Source of the DNA: Actinomycetota bacterium
GTDB lineage: Bacteria > Actinomycetota > Humimicrobiia > Humimicrobiales > Humimicrobiaceae
Length of the DNA: 5,933 bases
Direction: 5' to 3'
NCBI GenBank assembly: GCA_016870675.1
Contig: VGAU01000124.1
Coordinates: 1 to 5,933 of the forward strand
In this document: positions 1 to 5,933 of the stretch, piece after piece
How positions within the stretch are numbered: the stretch's first letter is position 1
How the letters are laid out: each line of letters begins with the position of its first letter
The notes under the pieces: generated by a model
Told to the model about the DNA's origin: nothing
Databases searched by the model: none
The model's input: only the letters and a program-made list of their open reading frames with translations
Made by a program: the position numbers and the translations under genes

Positions 1-404
1 AGGCTGTTTATTTCAATATCCCTATCAAATTTTATGCTTTTTTTAAGTTCGCTTATTGTAAACCTATTATTTAATTTACTTGCGAGCTCACCGAGAAATT
101 CATCTGAGCTTAAAGTCTTTGTAGTGGCAGTCAGCCAGTTATTAACAGACTGAACCCAATACATAGGGTTTACAATAAGCCATAAATTTACATTTTCTTC
201 TTTGAAATTTACTGATACAAAATCCTGAAAAATGGCATTCTTAAATGAAACTATTATATGGGATTTCGAATAATACCTGGGATTGGGAAAAGCAAAAAAA
301 TTCAAAAGCATTCCAATAATAAAAACAATTATAAAAGCCGATATGAACCACCACTTTGTATTTTTAATAATTTTAACTAATGCTTTTAAATCTATTATTT
401 TCAT
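1..404 (-). CDS. Wzz-like polysaccharide chain-length determinant (second copy), N-terminal 134 residues only
   Basis: I translated this frame by hand. It opens with ATG at 404 (MKIIDLKALV) and stays open to the window edge, so the C-terminus is missing. Residues 18-20 are WWF and begin a hydrophobic segment (about 18-40), the first membrane helix of a Wzz/co-polymerase protein. PNPRYYSKS follows at 40-48, marking the start of the extracytoplasmic domain. The protein is clearly paralogous to the complete Wzz-like protein at 2939-3916: shared landmarks are KWWFI, P-x-x-RY-x-x-KS, and LWLIVN against LWFIAN, in the same order and with similar spacing. It begins 21 nt after the ligase-like gene, in the same operon. 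No strong ribosome binding site is visible; AATAAGAAT directly precedes the ATG. The family role is to set glycan chain length with a Wzy-type polymerase at the inner membrane. Whether it is a plain Wzz or carries a C-terminal tyrosine-kinase domain cannot be judged here. Confidence 0.8.
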   Translation of the reverse strand, partial: MKIIDLKALVKIIKNTKWWFISAFIIVFIIGMLLNFFAFPNPRYYSKSHIIVSFKNAIFQDFVSVNFKEENVNLWLIVNPMYWVQSVNNWLTATTKTLSSDEFLGELASKLNNRFTISELKKSIKFDRDIEINS

Positions 405-425
405 ATTCTTATTTAAATCTTTTTG

Positions 426-1787
426 CTAAAATGCTTGATTTGATTTAAGTCTTAACTCCTGCCAGTATAACCCTATTCCGAATGATACTAACATTGAAAC
501 ACATAGTATTATTGTGGTCGCGGATAAATAGTTTTCAGTAAACGCTAAAGTAAAAATAGTTATAATACTTGTTGCTCCGCAAAGATATACTTTCCTGGCA
601 AAAGCACTTGCTTCTTTACTGTAATATGCCCTTATTAATATACCAAAACACATTCCCCAGAATAAAATTAAAAAGCCCAATCCTACAAGCCCTGTTTCAG
701 ATAAAAACTGCAAATATGAATTATGGGCATGAGCTGCATCAAGCCTTATATTTGAGCCTGTAAAAACTGAAAGCAAACCATTGATTCCGTTTAACTTATA
801 ATTAACTGATAAGTCTATATCATTAAAACGACCGAAACCTACCCCGAATATAGGACTTTTTACAAATAGCTGCCAGGCTTGAAGCCAAAGTTTCGATCTT
901 ATAACAGCAGTATCAGTTGTAGTAAAAATTTCAGATACTCTCTTATAAGTTCCGGTTATAAATATTAAAGGAATTAAAACTCCGGTTAAAACTGCAGCCC
1001 TGATTATAAATTTTTTGAAATTTTTATAATGAAACCATAAAGCACATACTGTTCCCACAATAAACCCGATATAACTTCCCCTGCTCTTTGTCAAAAATAA
1101 AGCAGCCACCAATATTAAAGTTATCAGCAAGTAATAAAATTTTAAATTTTTCCTTTTTTCGGCAAGGAAAAAAATTATCATAAATATGGATGCTACTGCA
1201 TATACAGAGCCTGTCGCATTATGTGCAAAGTTTAATCCTACAAACATCTTCCCTGCTCCGGGATCCATTTTATTCATAATGGTAGTTGAGCCCAGAACAT
1301 ATTCAAAAATCCCTAAAATTCCAAAAACAGCAAATGTAATAAAAATATATTTAAAATAATTCCTGCTTGCTCTTTCATAATCAAAAAAAGGTGTTGAAAG
1401 CGCAAAAAATAATATGTAGCAGAAAAAAAAGTTTCCGTCATATTTAATAAAATTATAAGAGATAAAAGTAAATAAAGATTGCCCTGTTGCAAAGAAACTG
1501 AAAATAAAATATGAATACAATAAAATTAAAATAAAAAGAATCTTTGAATGAAAATCAGTAATTTTCCAGTCAAGTATTAAAAAAAGAAAACTGCAGGACA
1601 TTACAAGAAAAACTGCAAGGAGCATTAAAATCGGATAATTATTTACCAGAAGAAACATAGCAGGTAAAGGCGCGATGAAACTCATCACTTTTTGATATCT
1701 GGATATTTTTTTGTTATCTGTTAAATAATTTTCTCCGCCAAACAGATATTTTGTTTTTAATTGTAAATTATTTTCCGGTGAAATCAT
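426..1787 (-). CDS. O-antigen ligase / polymerase family membrane protein (Wzy_C / WaaL-like)
   Basis: This is a 453-residue polytopic protein with about ten or more hydrophobic segments (from about 36-72, 83-100, 119-132, 146-166, 196-209, 217-233, 238-252, 262-279, 365-387 and 401-442). The Wzy_C signature is clear: TKSRG at 233-237 at a helix end, then a long extracytoplasmic loop (about 281-362) with RSKLW (297-301), FGVGFGRF (314-321) and the HAHNSYLQ block (353-360), followed by ETGLVGL (364-370). TENY at 417-420 fits the conserved Glu/Asn position near the end. The family transfers or polymerises undecaprenyl-PP-linked glycans on the outer face of the membrane. Sequence alone does not separate a WaaL-type ligase from a Wzy-type polymerase. 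Adjacent Wzz-like genes favour a polymerase, while the strong HxHN motif fits both. The start ATG overlaps the TGA of the GT4 gene (ATGA), suggesting translational coupling; no good ribosome binding site is seen. The first 30 residues are polar and cytoplasmic. Confidence 0.88.
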   Translation of the reverse strand: MISPENNLQLKTKYLFGGENYLTDNKKISRYQKVMSFIAPLPAMFLLVNNYPILMLLAVFLVMSCSFLFLILDWKITDFHSKILFILILLYSYFIFSFFATGQSLFTFISYNFIKYDGNFFFCYILFFALSTPFFDYERASRNYFKYIFITFAVFGILGIFEYVLGSTTIMNKMDPGAGKMFVGLNFAHNATGSVYAVASIFMIIFFLAEKRKNLKFYYLLITLILVAALFLTKSRGSYIGFIVGTVCALWFHYKNFKKFIIRAAVLTGVLIPLIFITGTYKRVSEIFTTTDTAVIRSKLWLQAWQLFVKSPIFGVGFGRFNDIDLSVNYKLNGINGLLSVFTGSNIRLDAAHAHNSYLQFLSETGLVGLGFLILFWGMCFGILIRAYYSKEASAFARKVYLCGATSIITIFTLAFTENYLSATTIILCVSMLVSFGIGLYWQELRLKSNQAF

Positions 1788-2911
1788 TTATCTTTAATCT
1801 GGTTGCCATTAATTATATTATCAATATAGGCCTTTAAACTTTTCTTAAAAACCTCTTTATCAAATTTTAAAGCATGCTTTCTTATCACTTCAGGAATAAA
1901 ATTATTTTCCATATTTATAAAATCAGATATTGATTCTGACAAAGAATCTTCGTTATCCTCTTTAAAAAAAATCCCTGTTTCTCCGTCTATAATAGTTTCA
2001 AGTGCTCCTCCCTTTGCATACGCAATTACAGGTCTGCCTGATGCCTGAGCTTCCAAAGGAGAAATACCGAAGTCTTCTTCGCCGGGGAATATAAGAGCTC
2101 TGCAGCCGGAATAATAGCTGCATAATTCTTCATCAGACACTCTGCCTAAAAATTCAATTTTTTTGCTGTCTCCTGCTATTTTTTTAAGCTCTTTAAGATA
2201 TAATCCTGTACCTATTATTTTCAAATTTTGGTTAAGCTTTTTGCATGCATTTATTGCCATATCTATATTTTTATATGCATTTAATCTTGATACAACTAAA
2301 AAATAACTCCCTCTCTCTTTGCTTGCCTCATTTATTTTAAATTTTTCAAAGTCTACAGGAGGATAAATAACCTCTGAATCTCTTTTATAGCAAGCTTTGA
2401 TTTTATTTTTTATATGATTTGAAATTGCAATAAATTTATCTACTCCTTCAACAGCCTTTAAGTCCCATTTTTTTAAAGATTTTATAAACAGCGGAAGCAA
2501 AAAAGTGGATATGATTTTAGTGAAATTTTCTTTTTTAATATAGAAATTGTAATACCATATAAATCTTGTAGGTGTATAACAATAGCAGACATGTACAGCA
2601 TTTTTTCTTTTTTTTACGCCCTTTGCAAATGAGCTGCTGGAACTTATAATGATGTCAAAATCTTTAACTTTCAGGCTTTTCATTGCTATTGGATAAAGCA
2701 TAAAGTATTTTTTATAGAATCTATCTAAAAAAGGAAACTTCTGCATGAATGTAACCCTTATATCCATTTTTTTAAAGCTATCTGGCATATTTTCAGGCTG
2801 GTAGATTGAAGTAAAAACAGGAGCTTCGGGAAAAATTTCATGCATGACTTCTATAACCCTTTCAGCCCCGCCATATTGATTTAAATAATCATGAACTATT
2901 GCAACTTTCAT
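1784..2911 (-). CDS. GT4 family glycosyltransferase (WbaZ-like, possible mannosyltransferase)
   Basis: The protein has 375 residues, the usual size for a two-Rossmann GT-B retaining glycosyltransferase. The N-terminal domain opens with KVAIVHDYL (2-10) and the glycine-rich GGAER acceptor/donor loop (14-18). CYCYTPTRFIW at 109-119 is typical of the group that includes the Salmonella mannosyltransferase WbaZ. The C-terminal domain begins near 202 with VVSRL-x4-K, where R209 and K214 are the expected diphosphate-binding pair. It contains the EX7E motif at E279-E287 (EEDFGISPLE), followed by GRPVIAYAKGGALE (292-305). The enzyme has no membrane segment and probably acts at the cytoplasmic face, adding a sugar from a nucleotide donor (GDP-mannose by analogy, not shown) to a lipid-linked repeat unit. 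Its ATG is preceded by AGGA at 9 nt, and its stop overlaps the next gene's start. Family assignment is firm; the donor sugar is inference. Confidence 0.9.
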   Translation of the reverse strand: MKVAIVHDYLNQYGGAERVIEVMHEIFPEAPVFTSIYQPENMPDSFKKMDIRVTFMQKFPFLDRFYKKYFMLYPIAMKSLKVKDFDIIISSSSSFAKGVKKRKNAVHVCYCYTPTRFIWYYNFYIKKENFTKIISTFLLPLFIKSLKKWDLKAVEGVDKFIAISNHIKNKIKACYKRDSEVIYPPVDFEKFKINEASKERGSYFLVVSRLNAYKNIDMAINACKKLNQNLKIIGTGLYLKELKKIAGDSKKIEFLGRVSDEELCSYYSGCRALIFPGEEDFGISPLEAQASGRPVIAYAKGGALETIIDGETGIFFKEDNEDSLSESISDFINMENNFIPEVIRKHALKFDKEVFKKSLKAYIDNIINGNQIKDK

Positions 2912-2920
2912 ATAATAAAA

Positions 2921-2924
2921 TCCT
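2921..2924 (-). promoter_or_regulatory. Ribosome binding site of the GT4 gene
   Basis: AGGA (minus strand) lies 9 nt before the ATG at 2911, within the 27-nt gap after the Wzz-like gene. It is the best Shine-Dalgarno match in the window and supports this start, which also places the conserved KVAIVHDYL at the very N-terminus. Confidence 0.6.
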
Positions 2925-2938
2925 AAAAATTAGTTATT

Positions 2939-3916
2939 TTAATTAGACTTGAAATAATTAGCTGCAAAAGCAAAAATAAGTCCAAAAACCAGGCCGGCTG
3001 CAAAACTCAATATTAAATTTTTAAAAATATTTATATTTGATATTACTGACGGATTTACATTAAGGGCCATTCTGTTTAAATATAAATCCTTATATTCAAT
3101 CATATTATTTTTAATATCCGTTAAATTTGAAACCGTTTCGTTTACACTGTCTAATTTTATTTTTATATTAGGCGGTATATATCCTGTAAGATAAAAATTA
3201 ATTTCTTTATTCTTTTCGTTTTTAAGTTCGCTTATAATCTTTTTATTGAACTGGATAGAATATTCATCCGCCTGCTCCATCAGTAAATCTACTGTTTTGT
3301 TAAGTTCACTTATTTTGCTTTCTATTTTAGCCAGAAGATAATCATATGTTGCTTGAAAATCACTGTTTTTTATTTCCAAAAAAGAATCTAAAACTGCTTC
3401 AGATATTTTTTTTGTATCAGTGCTGTTCTTATATGAGATGGTTATGTTCAGATAATTGCTATCCAGCGATTTCTCTGCAATTACTGACTGCCTTATAATT
3501 TCTTTGCTTATAACCCCTCCCAGCTTTCCTGAAGCATCATCAATTACCCTGTCTGAATAAATATCATTTATTGCATCCATATAATAATAATTTATGGAAT
3601 TTAGGGGAAGCTGCTCATTTGCAATAAACCATAAATCATAAGCTTCCTTGGGAAAATAATAATTTAATTTTTCCTGGTATCTTATATTTTCAGTAGATAT
3701 CGCAAAGCTTGATTTTGTGCTGTATCTTGAGTCCGGTGTTACAAAATAAGTGAAAGAAAAAAATGCGCAGAATATAAATATGAAAGTTATTATAAACCAC
3801 CACTTGTTTCTTCCGAGAATACGAAAGATATTTTTAATGTCTATAGATACAAGACCTGCAGCAGAAATATCTTTATTTTTTTGTTTTTCTATTTCTTTTT
3901 TGTTTTCTTTTTCCAT
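2939..3916 (-). CDS. Wzz-like polysaccharide chain-length determinant / co-polymerase (first copy)
   Basis: The protein has 325 residues and the Wzz topology: a cytoplasmic N-terminus, membrane helix 1 at about 39-59 (starting WWFIITFIF), a long extracytoplasmic domain (60-296) and membrane helix 2 at about 297-321. Only four residues follow helix 2, so no tyrosine-kinase domain is fused. PDSRYSTKS (61-69) follows helix 1. Residues about 192-280 are rich in Leu, Lys and Glu with heptad-like spacing, consistent with the helical arm of Wzz. The Pro-rich motif usual before helix 2 is not evident; only P289 is there. Compared with its paralogue at 1-404 it has an extra N-terminal tail of about 20 residues rich in Lys and Glu (MEKENKKEIE onward). 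It starts at ATG 61 nt after the GT26 gene with no recognisable ribosome binding site, and no other plausible start is close. Its expected role is to set glycan chain length with the polymerase-like protein encoded downstream. Confidence 0.82.
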   Translation of the reverse strand: MEKENKKEIEKQKNKDISAAGLVSIDIKNIFRILGRNKWWFIITFIFIFCAFFSFTYFVTPDSRYSTKSSFAISTENIRYQEKLNYYFPKEAYDLWFIANEQLPLNSINYYYMDAINDIYSDRVIDDASGKLGGVISKEIIRQSVIAEKSLDSNYLNITISYKNSTDTKKISEAVLDSFLEIKNSDFQATYDYLLAKIESKISELNKTVDLLMEQADEYSIQFNKKIISELKNEKNKEINFYLTGYIPPNIKIKLDSVNETVSNLTDIKNNMIEYKDLYLNRMALNVNPSVISNINIFKNLILSFAAGLVFGLIFAFAANYFKSN

Positions 3917-3977
3917 TTTATTTATTTTTAGATTATAAATATTAAAATTATTAAATATATCATGTATGCTTTTATTA
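3917..3977 (-). other. 61-nt AT-rich intergenic gap, the longest in the cluster
   Basis: This gap between the GT26 and Wzz-like genes is almost entirely A and T. It holds a TATAAT (minus strand, 3937-3932) but no matching -35 hexamer at the right distance, no stem-loop with a U-tract, and no Shine-Dalgarno sequence before the ATG at 3916. An internal promoter is possible but not supported, so it is recorded only as the one place where the operon could be interrupted. Confidence 0.35.
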
Positions 3978-4712
3978 TCACTTTTTAAAGATTTTATATC
4001 TTAACACGGTAATCAAGAAAAGAAAATTGTTAATAGTATATCTTTTCCATAACCTTCCGGGTTCCTGAATGTATCTGTAAAACCATTCAAGGCCTGCTCT
4101 TTGCATCCACTTTGGAGCTCTCTTATATTTTCCTGCAAATACATCAAAACTCCCTCCTACTCCCATGCAGAAAGGTACGGTAAGAAGATTTTTGTTGTAA
4201 TGTAAAAAAAATTCCTTTTTTGGAGAGCTGAAACCTACAAATACTATATGGCTTTCTGAATCATTTATTTGCTTAATGATTTCAGGCTCTTCTTCTTTTT
4301 TAAAAAAACCGTTCCTGTATCCTGCTACCGTTAAATTATTGTATTTTGATTTTATTTTTTCAGAAACACTTTTTACAACTTCTTCCTCAGCTCCGAAAAG
4401 GAAAATCCTGTATCTGTTTTTATCTGCTATTTCAAGAAGTTTTTGCATTAAGTCTATCCCAGCTACTCTTTCCTTAAGTTTATTTCCTAAAAACTTCGAT
4501 GCCCAGACAATAGACATGCCGTCAGCGCTTATGAGATCGCAAGAGTTTACAATATCTGCAAGCTCCTTGTCTTTTTCCATTAGTACTATTTTAGCAGCAT
4601 TTAAAACTACATGCTGGTGTATACTGCCTGAATTAATTAATTCAACAGCCTTGTTTACTGTTTCATCAATCGACAAATCGTCTAAATTATATTTAAGAAA
4701 TTTAATTCTCAA
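3978..4712 (-). CDS. WecG/TagA/CpsF family (GT26) glycosyltransferase
   Basis: The protein has 244 residues, the normal family length. Family landmarks in order are HVVLNAAKIV (34-43), the ADGMSIVW block (63-70) with D64 as the likely catalytic Asp, ERVAGIDLM (81-89), FLFGAEEEVV (104-113), VGFSSPKKE (159-167), GVGGSFDVFAGK (184-195) and RAPKWMQRAGLEWFYR (198-213). The C-terminal segment with EPGRLWKRY (217-225) is the basic membrane-association tail, and R213, R220 and R224 sit where TagA enzymes use arginines. Family members transfer ManNAc, ManNAcA or other sugars onto a lipid-PP-linked GlcNAc, an early step in glycan assembly at the inner face of the membrane. The donor here is unknown. 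The start codon is TTG at 4712: an in-frame TAA lies 6 nt upstream, the next Met is residue 45, and AAAGAAG sits 7 nt before TTG. The gene overlaps the oxidoreductase by 11 nt. At the position of the family's common Thr before the motif Asn, this protein has V36. Confidence 0.93.
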   Translation of the reverse strand: MRIKFLKYNLDDLSIDETVNKAVELINSGSIHQHVVLNAAKIVLMEKDKELADIVNSCDLISADGMSIVWASKFLGNKLKERVAGIDLMQKLLEIADKNRYRIFLFGAEEEVVKSVSEKIKSKYNNLTVAGYRNGFFKKEEEPEIIKQINDSESHIVFVGFSSPKKEFFLHYNKNLLTVPFCMGVGGSFDVFAGKYKRAPKWMQRAGLEWFYRYIQEPGRLWKRYTINNFLFLITVLRYKIFKK

Positions 4713-5933
4713 CTTTTATCTTCTTTCCCGTTTTCAGGCAGTCAACTATTATAAATGTAATCAAAGTCGTATTATATATATCCTGATATGAAATCAATGA
4801 TTTTCCTTCTTTTATAAGTTTTCCTATAAACTTCGCAATCATTTGCTTCTGGCCTTTATCCTGGCCTTTTGCTTTAATAGTTTTAACGCCCTTGCCTGTA
4901 TAGATGCAACAATTTTTAAAATCATTGATTACAGCAGATATTCCTCCTCCGAATACTTCAATATATTCTTTAGCAAGCATTTTGCTTCCGTTTGCAAAAT
5001 AACTTATATTTGCAATAGAGCCGTCTTCATATTCAATAGTTAAAACAAGAGTGTCTGTAAGCATTATTTCTTTATTGTCTGCAAATCCTGCTGCGTAAAC
5101 GCTAACAGGTTTTTTACCAATTATATGGGTTGCTAAATCAATAAAGTGGCACAATTCCCCTATAATTCTTCCACCTCCAACCTCAATGTCCTGAATCCAT
5201 GAAGATTTATCTATTTTTCCTGCATTTATTCTGTAATTTAAAACCAGGGGATAGTTTCTGTTTTTAAACACTCTGGTAATTTCATCTGTAAGTTTTGAGA
5301 ATCTCCTGTTAAACCCAACCATTAAAACGGAATTGCCTTTTTGATATTCTTTATTTATTTCTTCAAGCTCTTCTTTCTTTATACATAAAGGTTTTTCAAC
5401 AAAAACATTCTTGCCGCTTTTTATAGCCTTTAATACATAATCAGCATGTGTATTATGCCTTGTTGCAATTACAACAAGATTTGTATCTTTGTCTTCAAAA
5501 ACATTGTTTGGATCATTAAGGGCAAATTCAAAACCATATCTTTTAGCAATACTTGCAGCAGTAAGCCCCGTAGCGCTGGCAATTGATTTAAGGTTCACTT
5601 CTCTATTTGCAGAAAAAAGCGGAAAAAGGAATTTCTGCGCATAATTTCCTGAGCCTATAAAACTTGCAGTAATTGCTCCTGCCAAAACTTTTTTATCGCT
5701 AATTCTTATGTCTGTTTTTCTTTCCTCAACAGGTTTGTCAAAATCATATTTGAAAACAAGACCATAACTGTTTAAAGCAGCTTCACCCAGGATATCCTCA
5801 TAAGCAATTTTATGCTCACTGTAAAAGTCATATACTTTAGAGATAAGGTTTTTAACATCTATCCTTCTTTCTGAAAGTAAATTAAGAAAACTTTGCATGT
5901 TTCTGTTTTCAGTCCATCTGACATAAGCCAAAG
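4702..5933 (-). CDS. Bi-domain oxidoreductase: C-terminal end of a Zn-type alcohol dehydrogenase fused to a Gfo/Idh/MocA domain (5' end outside window)
   Basis: About 409 C-terminal residues are visible. The apparent first codon (5931-5929) is TTG followed by GCT TAT GTC, so it reads as Leu inside AYVRWTENRNM, a stretch that in bi-domain oxidoreductases (about 700 residues) belongs to the end of the N-terminal dehydrogenase half. The real start therefore lies beyond the window. Residues 1-63 of the visible part are that dehydrogenase tail (RIDVKNLI, AALNSYGLVFKY). A linker leads to a full Gfo/Idh/MocA domain: a Rossmann GSGNYA loop (93-98), VVIATRHNTHADYVLKAI (153-170), the EKP motif (179-181), and GGGRIIGELCHFID (252-265), where H262 is the likely catalytic His with nearby D265. 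The C-terminal domain is the usual beta-rich substrate part. Such proteins occur in polysaccharide loci, where they presumably oxidise or epimerise a sugar or nucleotide-sugar with NAD(P); the reaction is not established. The stop overlaps the GT26 start. Confidence 0.88.
   Translation of the reverse strand, partial: LAYVRWTENRNMQSFLNLLSERRIDVKNLISKVYDFYSEHKIAYEDILGEAALNSYGLVFKYDFDKPVEERKTDIRISDKKVLAGAITASFIGSGNYAQKFLFPLFSANREVNLKSIASATGLTAASIAKRYGFEFALNDPNNVFEDKDTNLVVIATRHNTHADYVLKAIKSGKNVFVEKPLCIKKEELEEINKEYQKGNSVLMVGFNRRFSKLTDEITRVFKNRNYPLVLNYRINAGKIDKSSWIQDIEVGGGRIIGELCHFIDLATHIIGKKPVSVYAAGFADNKEIMLTDTLVLTIEYEDGSIANISYFANGSKMLAKEYIEVFGGGISAVINDFKNCCIYTGKGVKTIKAKGQDKGQKQMIAKFIGKLIKEGKSLISYQDIYNTTLITFIIVDCLKTGKKIKVEN
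4720..4726 (-). promoter_or_regulatory. Ribosome binding site supporting the TTG start of the GT26 gene
   Basis: AAAGAAG (minus strand) lies 7 nt before the TTG at 4712, inside the end of the oxidoreductase frame. It is a partial, purine-rich Shine-Dalgarno match. Together with the upstream in-frame stop it makes TTG the only sensible start. Confidence 0.45.

Noticed and set aside
40..56. 17-nt identity with 3219-3235, suggesting a repeat or recent duplication between the Wzz-like genes
   Set aside because: Both copies encode I-S-E-L-K, but at residues about 117-121 in one protein and about 229-232 in the other, so the sites are not equivalent. It fits chance in low-complexity coding sequence.
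405..425. Possible terminator between the ligase/polymerase gene and the second Wzz-like gene
   Set aside because: The 21-nt gap has no inverted repeat; short spacing fits continued transcription.
3932..3937. TATAAT on the minus strand before the first Wzz-like gene as a promoter -10
   Set aside because: The hexamer 17 nt upstream is ATATAT-like, not TTGACA, and such hits are expected by chance in a nearly all-AT gap.
3928..3963. Tiny upstream frame ATG to TAA coding MIYLIILIFII ahead of the Wzz-like gene (possible leader peptide)
   Set aside because: It has no ribosome binding site, sits in very AT-rich DNA where hydrophobic codons dominate by composition, and has no attenuator stem-loop after it.
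4276..4791. Plus-strand open frame of 171 codons, plus shorter ones at 569-763, 3750-3938 and 4843-5043
   Set aside because: All lie opposite well-supported minus-strand genes with clear family motifs. Their translations are Ser/Phe/Leu-rich with no recognisable domain, as expected from the complement of AT-rich coding DNA.

Overview
The window is a stretch of a surface-polysaccharide (O-antigen, exopolysaccharide or cell-wall glycan) gene cluster from a low-GC bacterium (about 30% GC by eye). All six protein genes lie on the minus strand and read from high to low coordinates. TGA is a stop (GT4 and WecG genes), so the code is the standard bacterial one. Wzz-like, WecG/TagA-like and Wzy/WaaL-like proteins together suggest undecaprenyl-linked glycan assembly in a diderm-like or unusual monoderm anaerobe. 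I cannot name the taxon from this sequence.

In transcription order the layout is as follows. (1) 5933-4702 is the C-terminal part of a fused oxidoreductase, with an alcohol-dehydrogenase tail followed by a complete Gfo/Idh/MocA domain; its start is outside the window. (2) 4712-3978 is a WecG/TagA/CpsF (GT26) glycosyltransferase that starts at TTG and overlaps gene 1 by 11 nt. (3) After a 61-nt AT-rich gap, 3916-2939 is a Wzz-like chain-length or co-polymerase membrane protein. (4) After 27 nt, 2911-1784 is a GT4 glycosyltransferase resembling the WbaZ mannosyltransferase group. (5) 1787-426 is an O-antigen ligase/polymerase family membrane protein that overlaps gene 4 through ATGA. (6) After 21 nt, 404 to the window edge is the N-terminal part of a second Wzz-like protein, paralogous to gene 3.

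The tight spacing, two overlaps and absence of any terminator suggest a single transcript. The inferred division of labour is this: the oxidoreductase makes or modifies a nucleotide-sugar or sugar acid. The GT26 enzyme adds an early sugar to a lipid-PP-linked primer, and the GT4 enzyme extends the unit on the cytoplasmic face. The polytopic gene 5 product then polymerises or ligates the glycan outside the membrane, while the two Wzz-like proteins set its length. No flippase (Wzx or ABC) and no initiating phosphoglycosyltransferase is visible, so these presumably lie outside the window.

I see no CRISPR array, tRNA, rRNA, insertion sequence or convincing terminator. The window looks like a recognisable polysaccharide locus rather than a wholly new system. 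Its least ordinary points are the paired Wzz paralogues around a GT4-ligase couple and the fused oxidoreductase.
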